A stretch of DNA of 64,000 nucleotides from Streptomyces sp. SAJ15 (GCF_007595705.1 NZ_NISY01000003.1:434001-498000), one strand, 5' to 3'; shown: positions 51,543 through 60,479, counted from the first letter of the stretch. The notes: generated by a model from the letters alone, not told the origin. A program made the numbers and translations.

Positions 51543-52958
51543 ATGGCTGCAACCGATCAGCGCTTCCGCGAGTTCAAGATGCCCGACGTGGGCGAGGGGC
51601 TCACCGAGGCCGAGATCCTCAAGTGGTACGTCGCCCCGGGCGACACGGTGTCGGACGGTCAGGTGGTCTGCGAGGTCGAGACCGCCAAGGCCGCCGTCGA
51701 ACTGCCCATCCCCTACGACGGAGTGGTGCACGAGCTGCGCTTCGGCGAGGGCGTCACGGTGGACGTCGGCACGGTGATCATCACCGTGGACACGGGGGCG
51801 TCCGAGGGCGAGCCGGCCCCGGCCCCCGCGGCCGCCACCTCCGCCGCTGCCACCACCTCCACCGAGGACGAGGAGCCCCAGGGCCGTCAGGCGGTGCTCG
51901 TCGGCTACGGCGCCGCCCCGTCCTCCACCAAGCGCCGCCCGCGCAAGCCGCGCCCGGGCCAGCCGGTCCCGGCGCAGCCGAACCCCGCGGCGGCGGCCCT
52001 CCAGGGCGAGCTCAACGGCCATGTCGGCGCGCCGTTGCCGACCGCCTCCGCCTTCGCGGCCCCCACCGCCGCCCGGCCGCTGGCCAAGCCCCCGGTCCGC
52101 AAGCTCGCCAAGGACCTGGGCATCGACCTGGCCACGGTCACCCCGACCGGCCCGGACGGCACCATCACCCGCGAGGACGTCCACAAGGCGGCCGCGCCCG
52201 CGGCGCCGGTCGCCCAGCCGGTGGCGGAGCCCGTCGCGGAGGTGGTACCGGCCGGCGCCCGCGAGCGCCGCGTCCCCGTCAAGGGCGTACGGAAGGCCAC
52301 CGCCCAGGCGATGGTCGCCAGCGCCTTCACCGCCCCGCACGTCACGGAGTTCGTCACCGTCGACGTCACCCGCACCATGAAGCTCGTGGCGGAGCTCAAG
52401 CAGGACCCGGACCTGGCCGGGCTGCGCATCAACCCGCTGCTGCTGGTCGCCAAGGCGCTGCTGCTCGCCATCCGGCGCAACCCGGAGATCAACGCCGCCT
52501 GGGACGAGGCCGCGCAGGAGATCGTCTACAAGGACTACGTCAACCTCGGCATCGCGGCCGCCACGCCGCGCGGTCTGATCGTCCCGAACATCAAGGACGC
52601 GGGCGCCAAGACCCTCCCCGAGCTGGCGACGGCCCTGGCCGACCTGGTCGCGACCGCCCGCGAGGGCAAGACCAGCCCGGCGGACATGTCCGGCGGCACG
52701 GTCACCATCACCAACGTCGGCGTCTTCGGCGTCGACACCGGCACCCCCATCCTCAACCCCGGCGAGTCGGCGATCCTCGCCGTCGGAGCCATCAAGCTCC
52801 AGCCGTGGGTCCACAAGGGCAAGGTCAAGCCGCGCCAGGTGACCACCCTCGCCCTCTCCTTCGACCACCGCCTGGTCGACGGCGAACTGGGCTCCAAGGT
52901 CCTCGCCGACACGGCGGCGATCCTGGAGAACCCGAAGCGGCTCATCACCTGGGGCTGA
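51543..52958 (+). CDS. 2-oxoacid dehydrogenase E2 acyltransferase (copy 2)
   Basis: A 471-residue E2 with one N-terminal lipoyl domain (MPDVGEGLTEAEILKWYV; lipoyl Lys in ETAKAAVEL), an Ala/Pro linker, a subunit-binding domain (KLAKDLGIDLATVTPTGPDG) and a catalytic domain ending in FDHRLVDGELGSKVL. Unlike copy 1 (FDHRVCDGG), the active loop is the standard FDHRxxDG with no Cys. ATG 51543 fits the GAGGAG site; GTG 51537 is an alternative. It is 23 bp after E1 beta. No E3 gene follows. Confidence 0.93.
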   Translation: MAATDQRFREFKMPDVGEGLTEAEILKWYVAPGDTVSDGQVVCEVETAKAAVELPIPYDGVVHELRFGEGVTVDVGTVIITVDTGASEGEPAPAPAAATSAAATTSTEDEEPQGRQAVLVGYGAAPSSTKRRPRKPRPGQPVPAQPNPAAAALQGELNGHVGAPLPTASAFAAPTAARPLAKPPVRKLAKDLGIDLATVTPTGPDGTITREDVHKAAAPAAPVAQPVAEPVAEVVPAGARERRVPVKGVRKATAQAMVASAFTAPHVTEFVTVDVTRTMKLVAELKQDPDLAGLRINPLLLVAKALLLAIRRNPEINAAWDEAAQEIVYKDYVNLGIAAATPRGLIVPNIKDAGAKTLPELATALADLVATAREGKTSPADMSGGTVTITNVGVFGVDTGTPILNPGESAILAVGAIKLQPWVHKGKVKPRQVTTLALSFDHRLVDGELGSKVLADTAAILENPKRLITWG

Positions 52959-52964
52959 CCTGTC

Positions 52965-53006
52965 GTCGGCCGGGGCGGGGACGCTGTGTGCCCCGCTCCG
53001 GCCGAC
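52965..53006. terminator. Bidirectional terminator after the second E2 gene
   Basis: A 16-bp inverted repeat (GTCGGCCGGGGCGGGG and CCCCGCTCCGGCCGAC, one mismatch) with a 10-nt loop lies between the convergent E2 and Uma2 genes. Confidence 0.8.
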
Positions 53007-53007
53007 T

Positions 53008-53580
53008 TCACTGCTCGTACAAGAGGAACTCGTCCGTCGTGACCTTCCACGGACCGACCGGAACGGTGTCCCCGAAGACGTAGTCGTGACGAGCCCGGTA
53101 GCGGGGCCCGTCCGGCCCTGCTCCGGGGTCACCGAGCACGGCGACCGTCCCCTTGCGCGGGTCGATGATCAGGTACGTGGGGATGCCCATCGCCGGGTAG
53201 TCCCGCATCTTGCGTTCGTAGTCGTTGTCCGGGTTCGAGCGTGAGACGACCTCCGCGATGAGGACGACATCGACCGGGTCCACGTAGTCGCCCTCCTCCT
53301 CCAGCACGGACTCGGGGAGAACGAGCAGGTCGGGTCGACGCATGCGCTGTATCGCGGGCGATTCGATCTCCGGCCCGCTGTGCGCCACCAGCTCCGGATG
53401 GGTCTCGGCCAACTGCGCGTCGAGCTGACGCCGCAGCCGCAGCGTAATGAGCTCGTGCCGCTTGACCGGGCTCATCATCAGAGTGATGCCCTCCTCGTCG
53501 ATCTCGACGGCCCAGATGGGGGGCTCGGTGGGGAGTTCGACGGCGATGGCGCGCAGACGGTCGTAGGTCTTGGTGTCCAT
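53008..53580 (-). CDS. Uma2-family (DUF820) endonuclease-like protein
   Basis: A 190-residue Uma2 protein with a restriction-endonuclease-like fold. The PD-(D/E)xK elements are RRPDLLVLPES and VVLIAEVVSRS, with the later Lys in DYERKMRDYPAMGIPTYLIIDP. The family is greatly expanded in Streptomyces and cyanobacteria and its biological role is unknown. ATG 53580 was chosen; the usual length is kept. The gene marks the edge of a gene-poor accessory stretch. Confidence 0.88.
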   Translation of the reverse strand: MDTKTYDRLRAIAVELPTEPPIWAVEIDEEGITLMMSPVKRHELITLRLRRQLDAQLAETHPELVAHSGPEIESPAIQRMRRPDLLVLPESVLEEEGDYVDPVDVVLIAEVVSRSNPDNDYERKMRDYPAMGIPTYLIIDPRKGTVAVLGDPGAGPDGPRYRARHDYVFGDTVPVGPWKVTTDEFLLYEQ

Positions 53581-53719
53581 GGCGACTCCTCGCGGACCGA
53601 TGGCCCTTCGAGTTTAATCGGCGGCGCGGCTCGCCCGGGGCTGACCAGCCACAGTGCGCCTGCCGGAATGCCGATCGGGTGTGGGCGGAGTCGAGGACTT
53701 CGTTCGCCCGTAACCCATG

Positions 53720-53851
53720 TCAGAGCGAGGGTGCGAAAGCTGTCAGCCGGAGCAGTGCGGCCAAACCCAGGGCCACTGGAAGCGCGTACCACCAGCGGCG
53801 AAGCCAGCGTTCCCTGACGAAGACCTCGGTGACGGGAACCGTCAGTACCAC
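53720..53851 (-). pseudogene. Small membrane peptide or membrane-protein remnant
   Basis: The minus strand from GTG 53851 reads 43 residues with one strong hydrophobic segment (WWYALPVALGLAALLRLTAF) after a basic VRERWLRR stretch. The same frame continues hydrophobic upstream (AALIVC) to a TAG at 53876-53878. This looks like the last part of a longer membrane protein whose beginning is lost. No ribosome-binding site is seen, so translation is doubtful. Confidence 0.3.
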
Positions 53852-53926
53852 GCAGACGATGAGGGCGGCGCCGGACTAGCCATCGCGTTGTGGCCGGAAC
53901 GCGTGGGGCGGCTCAGTGGCGTTGGG

Positions 53927-54291
53927 CGGCATTCGGATCGGCCGGGCGCGGGTATCGTCTCGCGCCTCCGGCGCAAAGATTCGCAGCGGAGGGGGAGCTT
54001 CCGGTTTCCGCTGGGACCAGACACCCCTCCTCATAATCGCTTGATCCAGGGCAAGTAACCGGTCAAACGACTCGGAGAAGGGGTACCGCAGGCGTCGCGG
54101 ATCAGCGCATTAGATGGATCAGACGGGCGATCTCGGTCACCGGCGCCCTGCCGCTGCCGGTGGGGGCCGTCACCTTCCACCGGGCCGCCGGGCGGCGATG
54201 GTGCTGTGCTCGCCCCCTCCCTCGCCGTTGTTGCCCGTTCTGCGCCGAAGGCGCGAGACGAAAGCCGCACCCGGCCGGGCCGAATGCCGCC
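53927..54291. repeat. Imperfect inverted repeat, arms of about 52 bp
   Basis: The arm at 53927-53978 (starting GCGGCATTCGG) and the complement of 54241-54291 share blocks GCGGCATTCGG, CGGCCGGG and CGTCTCGCGCC with about 80-85% identity by eye. The arms enclose about 260 bp. No transposase or target duplication is seen. Confidence 0.65.
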
Positions 54292-54471
54292 CCGTGGTGC
54301 GTGGCCACAAGGTACGGCGCAAGGTACGGCGCAAGGCACTGCCCTTCCGGGCGGTGCGTCGGTGGGGTCGCTCGTACGGACGTATACCGCGGGCGGCTCG
54401 CCCGGGGGCGTGGTGCCATCGGGTTACAGCCAAGGGGACATGCCCTGGGCCAGGCGCGAAGGATGCGAACC

Positions 54472-55533
54472 GTGGCGGTCTTGTGCAGGCCAGCGGTGGC
54501 GGTGCCGGAGCACGTCGTCACCCTGGACGAAACCCTCGAACTGGCCAGTCGAATACATGCGGACCATCCGCATCTACCGCTGGTACTACGGCTCATCGAG
54601 CACACGGGGGTGTGTGAGCGTCACATCATCCGGCCGATGGCCGAGACCCTGGAGCACCCGGGTTTCGAGACCCGGAACCGGTTGTACGAGGAGCACGCGA
54701 AGAAGCGGGTGCCGGACGTGATCCGGCAGGCGCTGACCAACGCGGAGCTGGAGACGACGGACATCGACCTGATCGTCTACGTCTCGTGCACCGGCTTCAT
54801 GATGCCGTCGATGACGGCGTGGTTGATCAACGCGATGGACTTCAAGCCGGTGACGCGACAACTGCCCATCGCGCAGATGGGCTGTGCCGCCGGTGGGGCG
54901 GCGATCAACCGGGCGCATGACTTCTGCATGGCCTACCCGGACAAGAACGCGCTGATCGTGGCGTGTGAGTTCTGCTCGCTGTGCTACCAGCCGACGGACG
55001 TGGGCATCGGGCAGCTGCTGTCGGACGGGCTGTTCGGCGACGGCATCGCGGCGGCGGTCATCAAGGGCGGGGAGACCGGGAGCGGGATCCGGCTGGAGCG
55101 GAACGGCTCGCACCTGGTGCCGGGGACCGAGGACTGGATCAGCTACGCGATCAAGGCCACCGGCTTCCACTTCCAGTTGGACAAGCGGGTGCCGGGGACG
55201 ATGGAGCAGCTCGCCCCGGTGCTGCGGGAGTTGATGGAGGGCCATGGCTGGGACGCCTCCGGGCTGGACTTCTACATCGTGCACGCGGGCGGTCCCCGGC
55301 TCCTGGACGACCTGGTCAAGTTCCTGGACGTACCGCCGGAGGTGTTCCGGCACAGCAAGGCGACGCTGACCGAGTACGGCAACATCGCCAGTGCGCTGGT
55401 GCTGGACGCGCTGGACCGGCTCTTCGAGGAGGGCTCGATGAAGCACTCCGCGCGCGGCATCATCGCGGGCTTCGGGCCGGGGATCACCGCCGAGATGACG
55501 ATCGGCACCTGGCAGGAGAACGGCCACCGCTGA
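54472..55533 (+). CDS. rppA: Type III polyketide synthase RppA (THN synthase)
   Basis: A 353-residue chalcone-synthase-like enzyme that condenses five malonyl-CoA to 1,3,6,8-tetrahydroxynaphthalene. The catalytic triad is Cys138 (QMGCAAGG), His271 (IVHAGG) and Asn304 (EYGNIAS). Family blocks ACEFCSLCYQPTD and GFHFQLDKRVPGTME are intact. GTG 54472 gives the standard start MAVLCRPAVAVPEHV with GAAGG 9 nt upstream; the frame is open much further upstream without homology. The P450 119 bp downstream would oxidatively couple the product to a melanin-like pigment. Confidence 0.96.
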   Translation: MAVLCRPAVAVPEHVVTLDETLELASRIHADHPHLPLVLRLIEHTGVCERHIIRPMAETLEHPGFETRNRLYEEHAKKRVPDVIRQALTNAELETTDIDLIVYVSCTGFMMPSMTAWLINAMDFKPVTRQLPIAQMGCAAGGAAINRAHDFCMAYPDKNALIVACEFCSLCYQPTDVGIGQLLSDGLFGDGIAAAVIKGGETGSGIRLERNGSHLVPGTEDWISYAIKATGFHFQLDKRVPGTMEQLAPVLRELMEGHGWDASGLDFYIVHAGGPRLLDDLVKFLDVPPEVFRHSKATLTEYGNIASALVLDALDRLFEEGSMKHSARGIIAGFGPGITAEMTIGTWQENGHR

Positions 55534-55652
55534 GGCGGCGGCGCCCGCGTCGCGCCCGTAGCCGTGCCGTACCGCACCCCGTACCCGCCGCGTGCCCGCG
55601 TCCCCCCCCGCCGCGTACCCGCCGCGTATCCGCCTAGTTTGGAGCACCCGTC

Positions 55653-56852
55653 ATGGAACCCGACGTCACGACCTGCCCCTTCGACTTCGCCCAGGGGCTG
55701 GAGTTCGACCCCACGCTGCGGAAGCTGATGGAGGAGGGCCCCATCGCCCGCATCCGGCTGCCGTACGGCGACGGCGAGGCATGGCTGGTCACCCGGTACG
55801 AGGACGTGCGGGCGGTCACCACCGACCGTCGGTTCAGCCGGAACGCGGTCGTGGGCCGGGACTACCCGCGGCTGACGCCGGAGCCCATCGTGCAGCCCGA
55901 GGCGATCAACGTGATGGACCCGCCCGCCAGCAGCCGGCTGCGCAGCCTGGTCTCCAAGGGCTTCGCGCCGCGGCATGTGGAGCGCATGCGGGAGCGCACC
56001 CAGCACGTGGTGGACGAGCTGCTGGACCGGATGGCGGAGCACGGCCCGCCCGCCGACCTGTTCAAGCACCTCGCGCAGCCGCTGCCCATGACGACGATCT
56101 GCGAGGTCCTCGACATTCCGGAGTCGGACCGTCCCACGCTGCGCTCCCACGCCTGGACGATGATGCGCATGGGGGCCGCGGGCAAGGAGGACGCCATCCG
56201 GGCCAAGGCCGAGCTGCGCGCCTACTTCGCCGAGGTGACCGCGGAGCGACGGGCGAACCCCGGCGACGACCTGATCAGCACCCTGGCCACGGCCCGTGAC
56301 GGGGACGAGATCCTCGACGACGACGAACTGACGGTCATGGCCATGGTGTTGCTCATCACCGGCCAGGACACCACCACGTACGAGATCGGGAACATCTCGT
56401 ACACCATGCTCACCCGGCCCGAGGTGCTCTCCACGCTGCGCGACCGGCCGGAGAAGCGCGGGCAGGCGATCGAGGAGCTGCTGCGCTACATCCCGTTCCG
56501 CAAGGGCGTCGGCATCCCGCGGGTCGCCGTGGAGGACGTGGAGCTGGGCGGGGTGACGATCCGCGCCGGCGACTTCGTGCACGTCTCCTACCTGGCCGCC
56601 AACCGGGACGGGGACAGGTTCGAGCGGCCCGACGAGCTGGACCTGGAGCGGCCCTCGCAGCCGCACATGACCTTCGGCTGGGGAGGTCACCACTGTCTCG
56701 GCGCCCCGCTGGCCTCCCTGGAGTTCGAGGTCGCGATCGGCACGCTGCTGGACCGCTTCCCCGGCCTGAAGCTGGCCGTGTCGGAGGACGAGGTGCCCTG
56801 GAACACCAACTCCATCTGGCGCTACCCGCTGGAGCTGCCGGTCGCCTGGTGA
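55653..56852 (+). CDS. Cytochrome P450, CYP158A/P450-mel type
   Basis: A 399-residue soluble bacterial P450. The heme-binding loop is FGWGGHHCLG with Cys348, the K-helix ExxR is Glu275-Arg278, and the I-helix oxygen-activation motif is ITGQDTTTYE near residue 240. Location next to rppA points to biaryl coupling of flaviolin or THN, as CYP158A2 and P450-mel do. ATG 55653 has GGAG. The 119-bp gap to rppA holds a run of eight C and repeated CGCCGCGTA words. Confidence 0.92.
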   Translation: MEPDVTTCPFDFAQGLEFDPTLRKLMEEGPIARIRLPYGDGEAWLVTRYEDVRAVTTDRRFSRNAVVGRDYPRLTPEPIVQPEAINVMDPPASSRLRSLVSKGFAPRHVERMRERTQHVVDELLDRMAEHGPPADLFKHLAQPLPMTTICEVLDIPESDRPTLRSHAWTMMRMGAAGKEDAIRAKAELRAYFAEVTAERRANPGDDLISTLATARDGDEILDDDELTVMAMVLLITGQDTTTYEIGNISYTMLTRPEVLSTLRDRPEKRGQAIEELLRYIPFRKGVGIPRVAVEDVELGGVTIRAGDFVHVSYLAANRDGDRFERPDELDLERPSQPHMTFGWGGHHCLGAPLASLEFEVAIGTLLDRFPGLKLAVSEDEVPWNTNSIWRYPLELPVAW

Positions 56853-56920
56853 GGGCCGAACGGCAGCCGAGGACAGCGGCTTTGGGCAGGGCTCATCCCG
56901 GATCGCGGACGGGCCCTGCC

Positions 56921-56945
56921 CACGTATACGTGTTGTATCTATGAT
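56921..56945 (+). promoter_or_regulatory. Operator and leaderless promoter of the gntR gene
   Basis: CACGTATACGTG (56921-56932) is a perfect 12-bp palindrome. TATGAT (56940-56945) is a strong -10 placed 6 nt before ATG 56952. A protein on the palindrome would cover the -35 to -10 gap, suggesting autoregulation. Confidence 0.55.
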
Positions 56946-56951
56946 GTGTGC

Positions 56952-57686
56952 ATGGTCCCCGCCCCCGCTCCCGCAGCCCATCGTCCGCGCGCCTCCGCCG
57001 CGGGGTCCGAAGCCGCCGCGCCCTCCGCGGCGGCCCCCGCGTCGGCCAAGCAGCCACCCGCCGCCGAGCGCGTCTACGCCCACGTCAAACGTGCCGTCCT
57101 CGACCGCAGCTACGAGGGCGGCACACTGCTGACCGAGGGCGATCTCGCCGAGGCGGTCGGCGTCTCCCGCACCCCCGTCCGCGAGGCCCTGCTGCGCCTG
57201 GAGGTCGAGGGGCTGATCAAGCTCTACCCCAAGAAGGGCGCCCTGGTGCTGCCGGTGTCGGCGCAGGAGATCGCCGACGTGGTGGAGACCCGGCTGCTGG
57301 TCGAGGAGCACGCGGTGCGCAAGGCCGCCCTGGCGCCGCGCGCCGAGCTGCTGGACCGGCTGGCGCTGCTCCTCGCCGAGCAGCAGCGGCACGCGGACGC
57401 CGGCGACCTGGCCGCCGTCGCCGACAGCGACCGCGCCTTCCACGCCGAGATCGTCCGCAGTGCGGGCAACCAGATCCTCTACCGGCTCTACGACCAGCTG
57501 CGCGACCGACAGCTGCGGATGGGCGTCGCGGTGATGCACGCCCACCCCGACCGGATCGCCAAGAACATCGCCGAGCACGGCGAGATCCTCGACGCGCTGC
57601 GCGCGGGCGACGCGGACGCGGCCGCCGCCGTGGTGCACCGGCACGTGGGATGGGTGCGCAACCTCGCCCGCGGTGACGTGCGATGA
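56952..57686 (+). CDS. GntR-family regulator with FCD domain
   Basis: A 244-residue FadR-subfamily regulator. An Ala/Pro-rich N-terminal tail is followed by the winged helix (VYAHVKRAVLDRSYEGG, then EAVGVSRTPVREALLRLEVEGLI) and an all-helical FCD effector domain with the metal-binding pattern DRAFHAEIVRSAG, HPDRI and EHGEILDAL. Such regulators bind carboxylate ligands. ATG 56952 sits at a predicted transcript start. It overlaps the transporter gene by 4 bp, so it probably controls that gene. Confidence 0.92.
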   Translation: MVPAPAPAAHRPRASAAGSEAAAPSAAAPASAKQPPAAERVYAHVKRAVLDRSYEGGTLLTEGDLAEAVGVSRTPVREALLRLEVEGLIKLYPKKGALVLPVSAQEIADVVETRLLVEEHAVRKAALAPRAELLDRLALLLAEQQRHADAGDLAAVADSDRAFHAEIVRSAGNQILYRLYDQLRDRQLRMGVAVMHAHPDRIAKNIAEHGEILDALRAGDADAAAAVVHRHVGWVRNLARGDVR

Positions 57687-58996
57687 GCGCGGCGGGGGGA
57701 GAGATAGCCGCCCTGCCCGGCGACCCACCGGGCGGGCGCCGCGCGGTCCTCGTCTGGGGGCTGGGCGTGGCGGTCTACTTCGTCGCCATAACCTACCGCA
57801 CCAGCCTGGGAGTGGCGGGGCTGGACGCGGCGGAGCGCTTCGACATCAACGCCTCCGCGCTGTCCACCTTCTCCATCCTCCAACTGCTGGTCTACGCCGG
57901 CATGCAGATACCCGTCGGCCTGATGGTCGACCGGCTGGGCACCCGCAAGGTCCTCACGCTGGGCGCGCTGCTCTTCACCCTGGGCCAGACCGGCTTCGCC
58001 TTCTCGCACTCCTACGGCATGGCGCTGGCCTCCCGCGCGCTGCTCGGCTGCGGGGACGCGATGACCTTCATCAGCGTGCTGCGGCTGGGCGCCCGCTGGT
58101 TCCCCGCCCGCAGGGGGCCGCTGATAGCCCAGGTGGCGGCGTTGTGCGGAATGGCGGGCAACCTGATCTCGACGCTGGTCCTTGCCCAACTGCTGCACCA
58201 CTTCGGCTGGACGCGCACCTTCGCGGGCAGTGCCGTCGGCGGGGCGCTGGTGGTGTCGCTGGCGGTGCTCTTCCTGCGCGACCACCCCAAGGGGCACGAG
58301 CCGCCCCCGGCCGCCCGCGGCGGCGGCCGGGGCTTCGTCCGGCGGCAGATCGCCGACGCCTGGCGGGAGCCGGGCACCCGGCTGGGGATGTGGGTGCACT
58401 TCACCGGCCAGTTCCCCGCCCTCGTCTTCCTGCTGCTGTGGGGGATGCCGTTCCTGGTGGAGGCGCAGGGGCTGTCCCGCGCCACCGCCAGCGAGTTGCT
58501 GACCCTGGTGGTGCTCTCCAGCATGGTGATCGGCCTGGTCTACGGGCAGATCATCGCCCGCCACCACGCCGCCCGTACGCCGCTGGCGCTGGGCACCGTC
58601 GCCGCCACCGCGCTCAGCTGGGCGGCGGTGCTGTCCTGGCCGCGCGGGCATGCCCCGCTGTGGCTGCTGATCACGCTCTGCGTGGTGCTGGGCGCCTGCG
58701 GCCCCGCCTCCATGATCGGTTTCGACTTCGCCCGGCCGGCCAACCCGCCCGAGCGCATCGGCACCGCCTCCGGCATCGTCAACATGGGCGGTTTCATCGC
58801 GTCCATGACCACCCTGCTGGCCATCGGCGTGCTCCTGGACGTCACCGGCGACGACTACCGGGCCGCCTTCGCCTCGATCTTCGTACTCCAGGCGCTGGGC
58901 ACCGTCCAGATCCTGCGGCTGCGCGGACGCGCGCACCGACGGGAGCGGGAGCGGGTGGTGGCCAGCCGCGTGGAGGCCGTCCACGTACCGGTCTGA
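57683..58996 (+). CDS. MFS transporter
   Basis: A 437-residue major facilitator protein with about 12 membrane helices. The loop 2-3 signature is VGLMVDRLGTRKVLT; YRTSLGVAGLDAAERFDI and ALCGMAGNLISTLVLAQLL are typical of organic-anion (nitrate/hexuronate-like) members. A central cytoplasmic loop separates helices 6 and 7. ATG 57683 overlaps the gntR stop, forming a regulator-transporter pair; the carried compound is unknown. Confidence 0.9.
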   Translation: MSAAGGEIAALPGDPPGGRRAVLVWGLGVAVYFVAITYRTSLGVAGLDAAERFDINASALSTFSILQLLVYAGMQIPVGLMVDRLGTRKVLTLGALLFTLGQTGFAFSHSYGMALASRALLGCGDAMTFISVLRLGARWFPARRGPLIAQVAALCGMAGNLISTLVLAQLLHHFGWTRTFAGSAVGGALVVSLAVLFLRDHPKGHEPPPAARGGGRGFVRRQIADAWREPGTRLGMWVHFTGQFPALVFLLLWGMPFLVEAQGLSRATASELLTLVVLSSMVIGLVYGQIIARHHAARTPLALGTVAATALSWAAVLSWPRGHAPLWLLITLCVVLGACGPASMIGFDFARPANPPERIGTASGIVNMGGFIASMTTLLAIGVLLDVTGDDYRAAFASIFVLQALGTVQILRLRGRAHRRERERVVASRVEAVHVPV

Positions 58997-59014
58997 GCGG
59001 CTGTAGTGCGTTCG

Positions 59015-59115
59015 GCTGCGGCTCAGCAGCGCCCGAAGGGGCGCGGGGCTGTGCCAGATGTGCGGCTGCCGCCGCGTGGGCGCGACCAGCGACAACGGAC
59101 CCGCAGACGATCGAC
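59015..59115. repeat. Probable Streptomyces interspersed intergenic repeat
   Basis: The stretch contains a GCGCCC-gaag-GGGCGC hairpin (59029-59044), then GGGGCTGTG, TGCGGCTGCCGCCGCGTG, GGCGCGACCAGC and AACGGACCCGCAG words. This word order recurs between many Streptomyces genes (from memory). The hairpin also suits a terminator between the convergent MFS and DUF1992 genes. Confidence 0.5.
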
Positions 59116-59163
59116 GGCCCATGCAGGCACGTCCCGCGGAGCCCCTGCGTACGGGGCAGGCTC

Positions 59164-59568
59164 TCAGGCGCCGTGGCGGCGTTCACGCCAGTCGCGGACG
59201 ACGGCCTCCGGGTCGAAGGGCGTCAGGCCCAGCGGGGGGCCGCTGGGCGGGCGCCGGAGGTTCTCCCGGATCCTCTCGTTGATCTCGGCGATGATCCGGC
59301 GCACCTGGGACTCGCTCGCGGCGTGCTCCGCCGCGGCCAGCGCGTCCTCCGCCTCCTTCCGCAGGGCGAGCGTCGGAGGCAGCACGGACAGGTGCTCGCG
59401 GGCCATCTTGCGCTTGATCCACCACTCCTCGTCGTACGGCACGTCGAGGCCGGGGAGGGGTTTACCGAAGCCGGGCAGGTCGGCGAAGTCGCCGCGGGCC
59501 TCGGCCTCGCGTATCTGCTTGTCGGCGAACGACTCGAAGCTGACGCCGGGGGGCTTGCGCTCGGTCAT
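59164..59568 (-). CDS. DUF1992 protein
   Basis: A 134-residue DUF1992 protein, sometimes called DnaJ-homologue subfamily C member 28-like, of unknown function. The family core is SFADKQIREAEARGDFADLPGFGKPL (by its ends) followed by DEEWWIKRKMAREHL. The C-terminal half is helical and charged. ATG 59568 gives the standard start MTERKPPGVSFES; an upstream GTG/ATG at 59616 lacks homology. It converges with the MFS gene. Confidence 0.9.
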   Translation of the reverse strand: MTERKPPGVSFESFADKQIREAEARGDFADLPGFGKPLPGLDVPYDEEWWIKRKMAREHLSVLPPTLALRKEAEDALAAAEHAASESQVRRIIAEINERIRENLRRPPSGPPLGLTPFDPEAVVRDWRERRHGA

Positions 59569-59651
59569 ACCTCGATTGTCCCGCGACCGGCCGCGGAGGC
59601 CAGGGGGCCCGGCCACGGGGTCCGGCCGCGGCGTCCGGCTCCGGGGCGCGG

Positions 59652-60479
59652 CTACGGGGTCAGGGAGAAGTTCCGCAGGATCGCCTGGGCGAGGTCCAGG
59701 TCGCCGTCGGTCTTGAGCTGGTCGGCGACGGCCTCCGGGCGCACCCGGCCGCAGCTCAGCCGCACATACGTCTCCCAGTCCATGGAGAGCGTGACGGTGG
59801 GACCGAGCGAGACGCTGCCGTCGAGCGTCGCGCGCCCCTCGGCGTCGACGCGGACGGTGCGCATGAACTCCACGGGGCCGGTGACGTCGAGCACCACGGT
59901 CGAGTGGGCGGGCGCGGCGGCGAGCTTGGCGACGATCTTGGGCAGGCCGTGCAGAAGCACATCACGGGCGACGTGGGCGCCGGGGGAGTCCAGGTTGCCG
60001 GGCCGGCCCAGCGCCCGACGCAGGTCCTGTTCGTGTACCCAGACGTCGAAGGCCCGCAGCAGCAGGGCGCGTTCCAGGGTGACCTCCGCGCCGCCGAGCG
60101 GGCCGCGCACCAGGGTGTCGGGGGAGCGCTTCTCGTTGCGCAGCTGGCGGGACCGGCGGATGACGGTGTACTCCAGTTCGGACGTCATCTCGGGCGCGGT
60201 GTGGCAGCGCCGCACATCCACCTGAACCTCCATGTACCGGGAGAGTTCATCGGTGACGTGGAACAGGTCGCGCGGCAGCGAGTGGATCGGGCGGGGATCC
60301 CCGAGCATCTCGGTCTCCAGGCCGATGACGTGCGAGACGACGTCCCGCACCGACCAACCGGGGCATTCGGTGGCCCGGTTCCACTCGCCCTCCACGAGTG
60401 GCGCCACCAACTCGGATATCGCTTCGACGGAATGGGTCCAAGCGTCGACGGAGGTCTGCAGGCTGGGATGGACGGTCAC
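59652..60479 (-). CDS. Maleylpyruvate isomerase family, mycothiol-dependent type
   Basis: A 275-residue protein of the MDMPI/DinB-like family. The N-terminal four-helix bundle carries metal ligands in WNRATECPGWSVRDVVSHVIGLE (His) and a later FDVWVHEQDLRRALG (His-x-x-x-Asp). The C-terminal SCP2-like domain starts near VARDVLLHGLP. Family members use mycothiol or simply bind metal; the substrate is unknown. GTG 60479 has GAGGGG upstream. The gene is divergent from the nitrilase-family gene across 183 bp. Confidence 0.88.
   Translation of the reverse strand: MTVHPSLQTSVDAWTHSVEAISELVAPLVEGEWNRATECPGWSVRDVVSHVIGLETEMLGDPRPIHSLPRDLFHVTDELSRYMEVQVDVRRCHTAPEMTSELEYTVIRRSRQLRNEKRSPDTLVRGPLGGAEVTLERALLLRAFDVWVHEQDLRRALGRPGNLDSPGAHVARDVLLHGLPKIVAKLAAAPAHSTVVLDVTGPVEFMRTVRVDAEGRATLDGSVSLGPTVTLSMDWETYVRLSCGRVRPEAVADQLKTDGDLDLAQAILRNFSLTP

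Larger units (their letters stand above)
53581..54471. other. Gene-poor accessory region with a long inverted repeat
   Basis: An 891-bp stretch without a convincing gene. It contains a possible small membrane-protein fragment (53720-53851, minus), a long imperfect inverted repeat (53927-53978 with 54241-54291), a 12-bp tandem duplication AAGGTACGGCGC (about 54310-54333) and mixed base composition. The open frames that run into rppA from here have no family resemblance. It may be the scar of a past insertion. Confidence 0.55.

Noticed and set aside
54160..54471. N-terminal extension of RppA by about 100 residues
   Set aside because: The extension is Arg/Cys-rich noise, while GTG 54472 gives the conserved start and has a ribosome-binding site.
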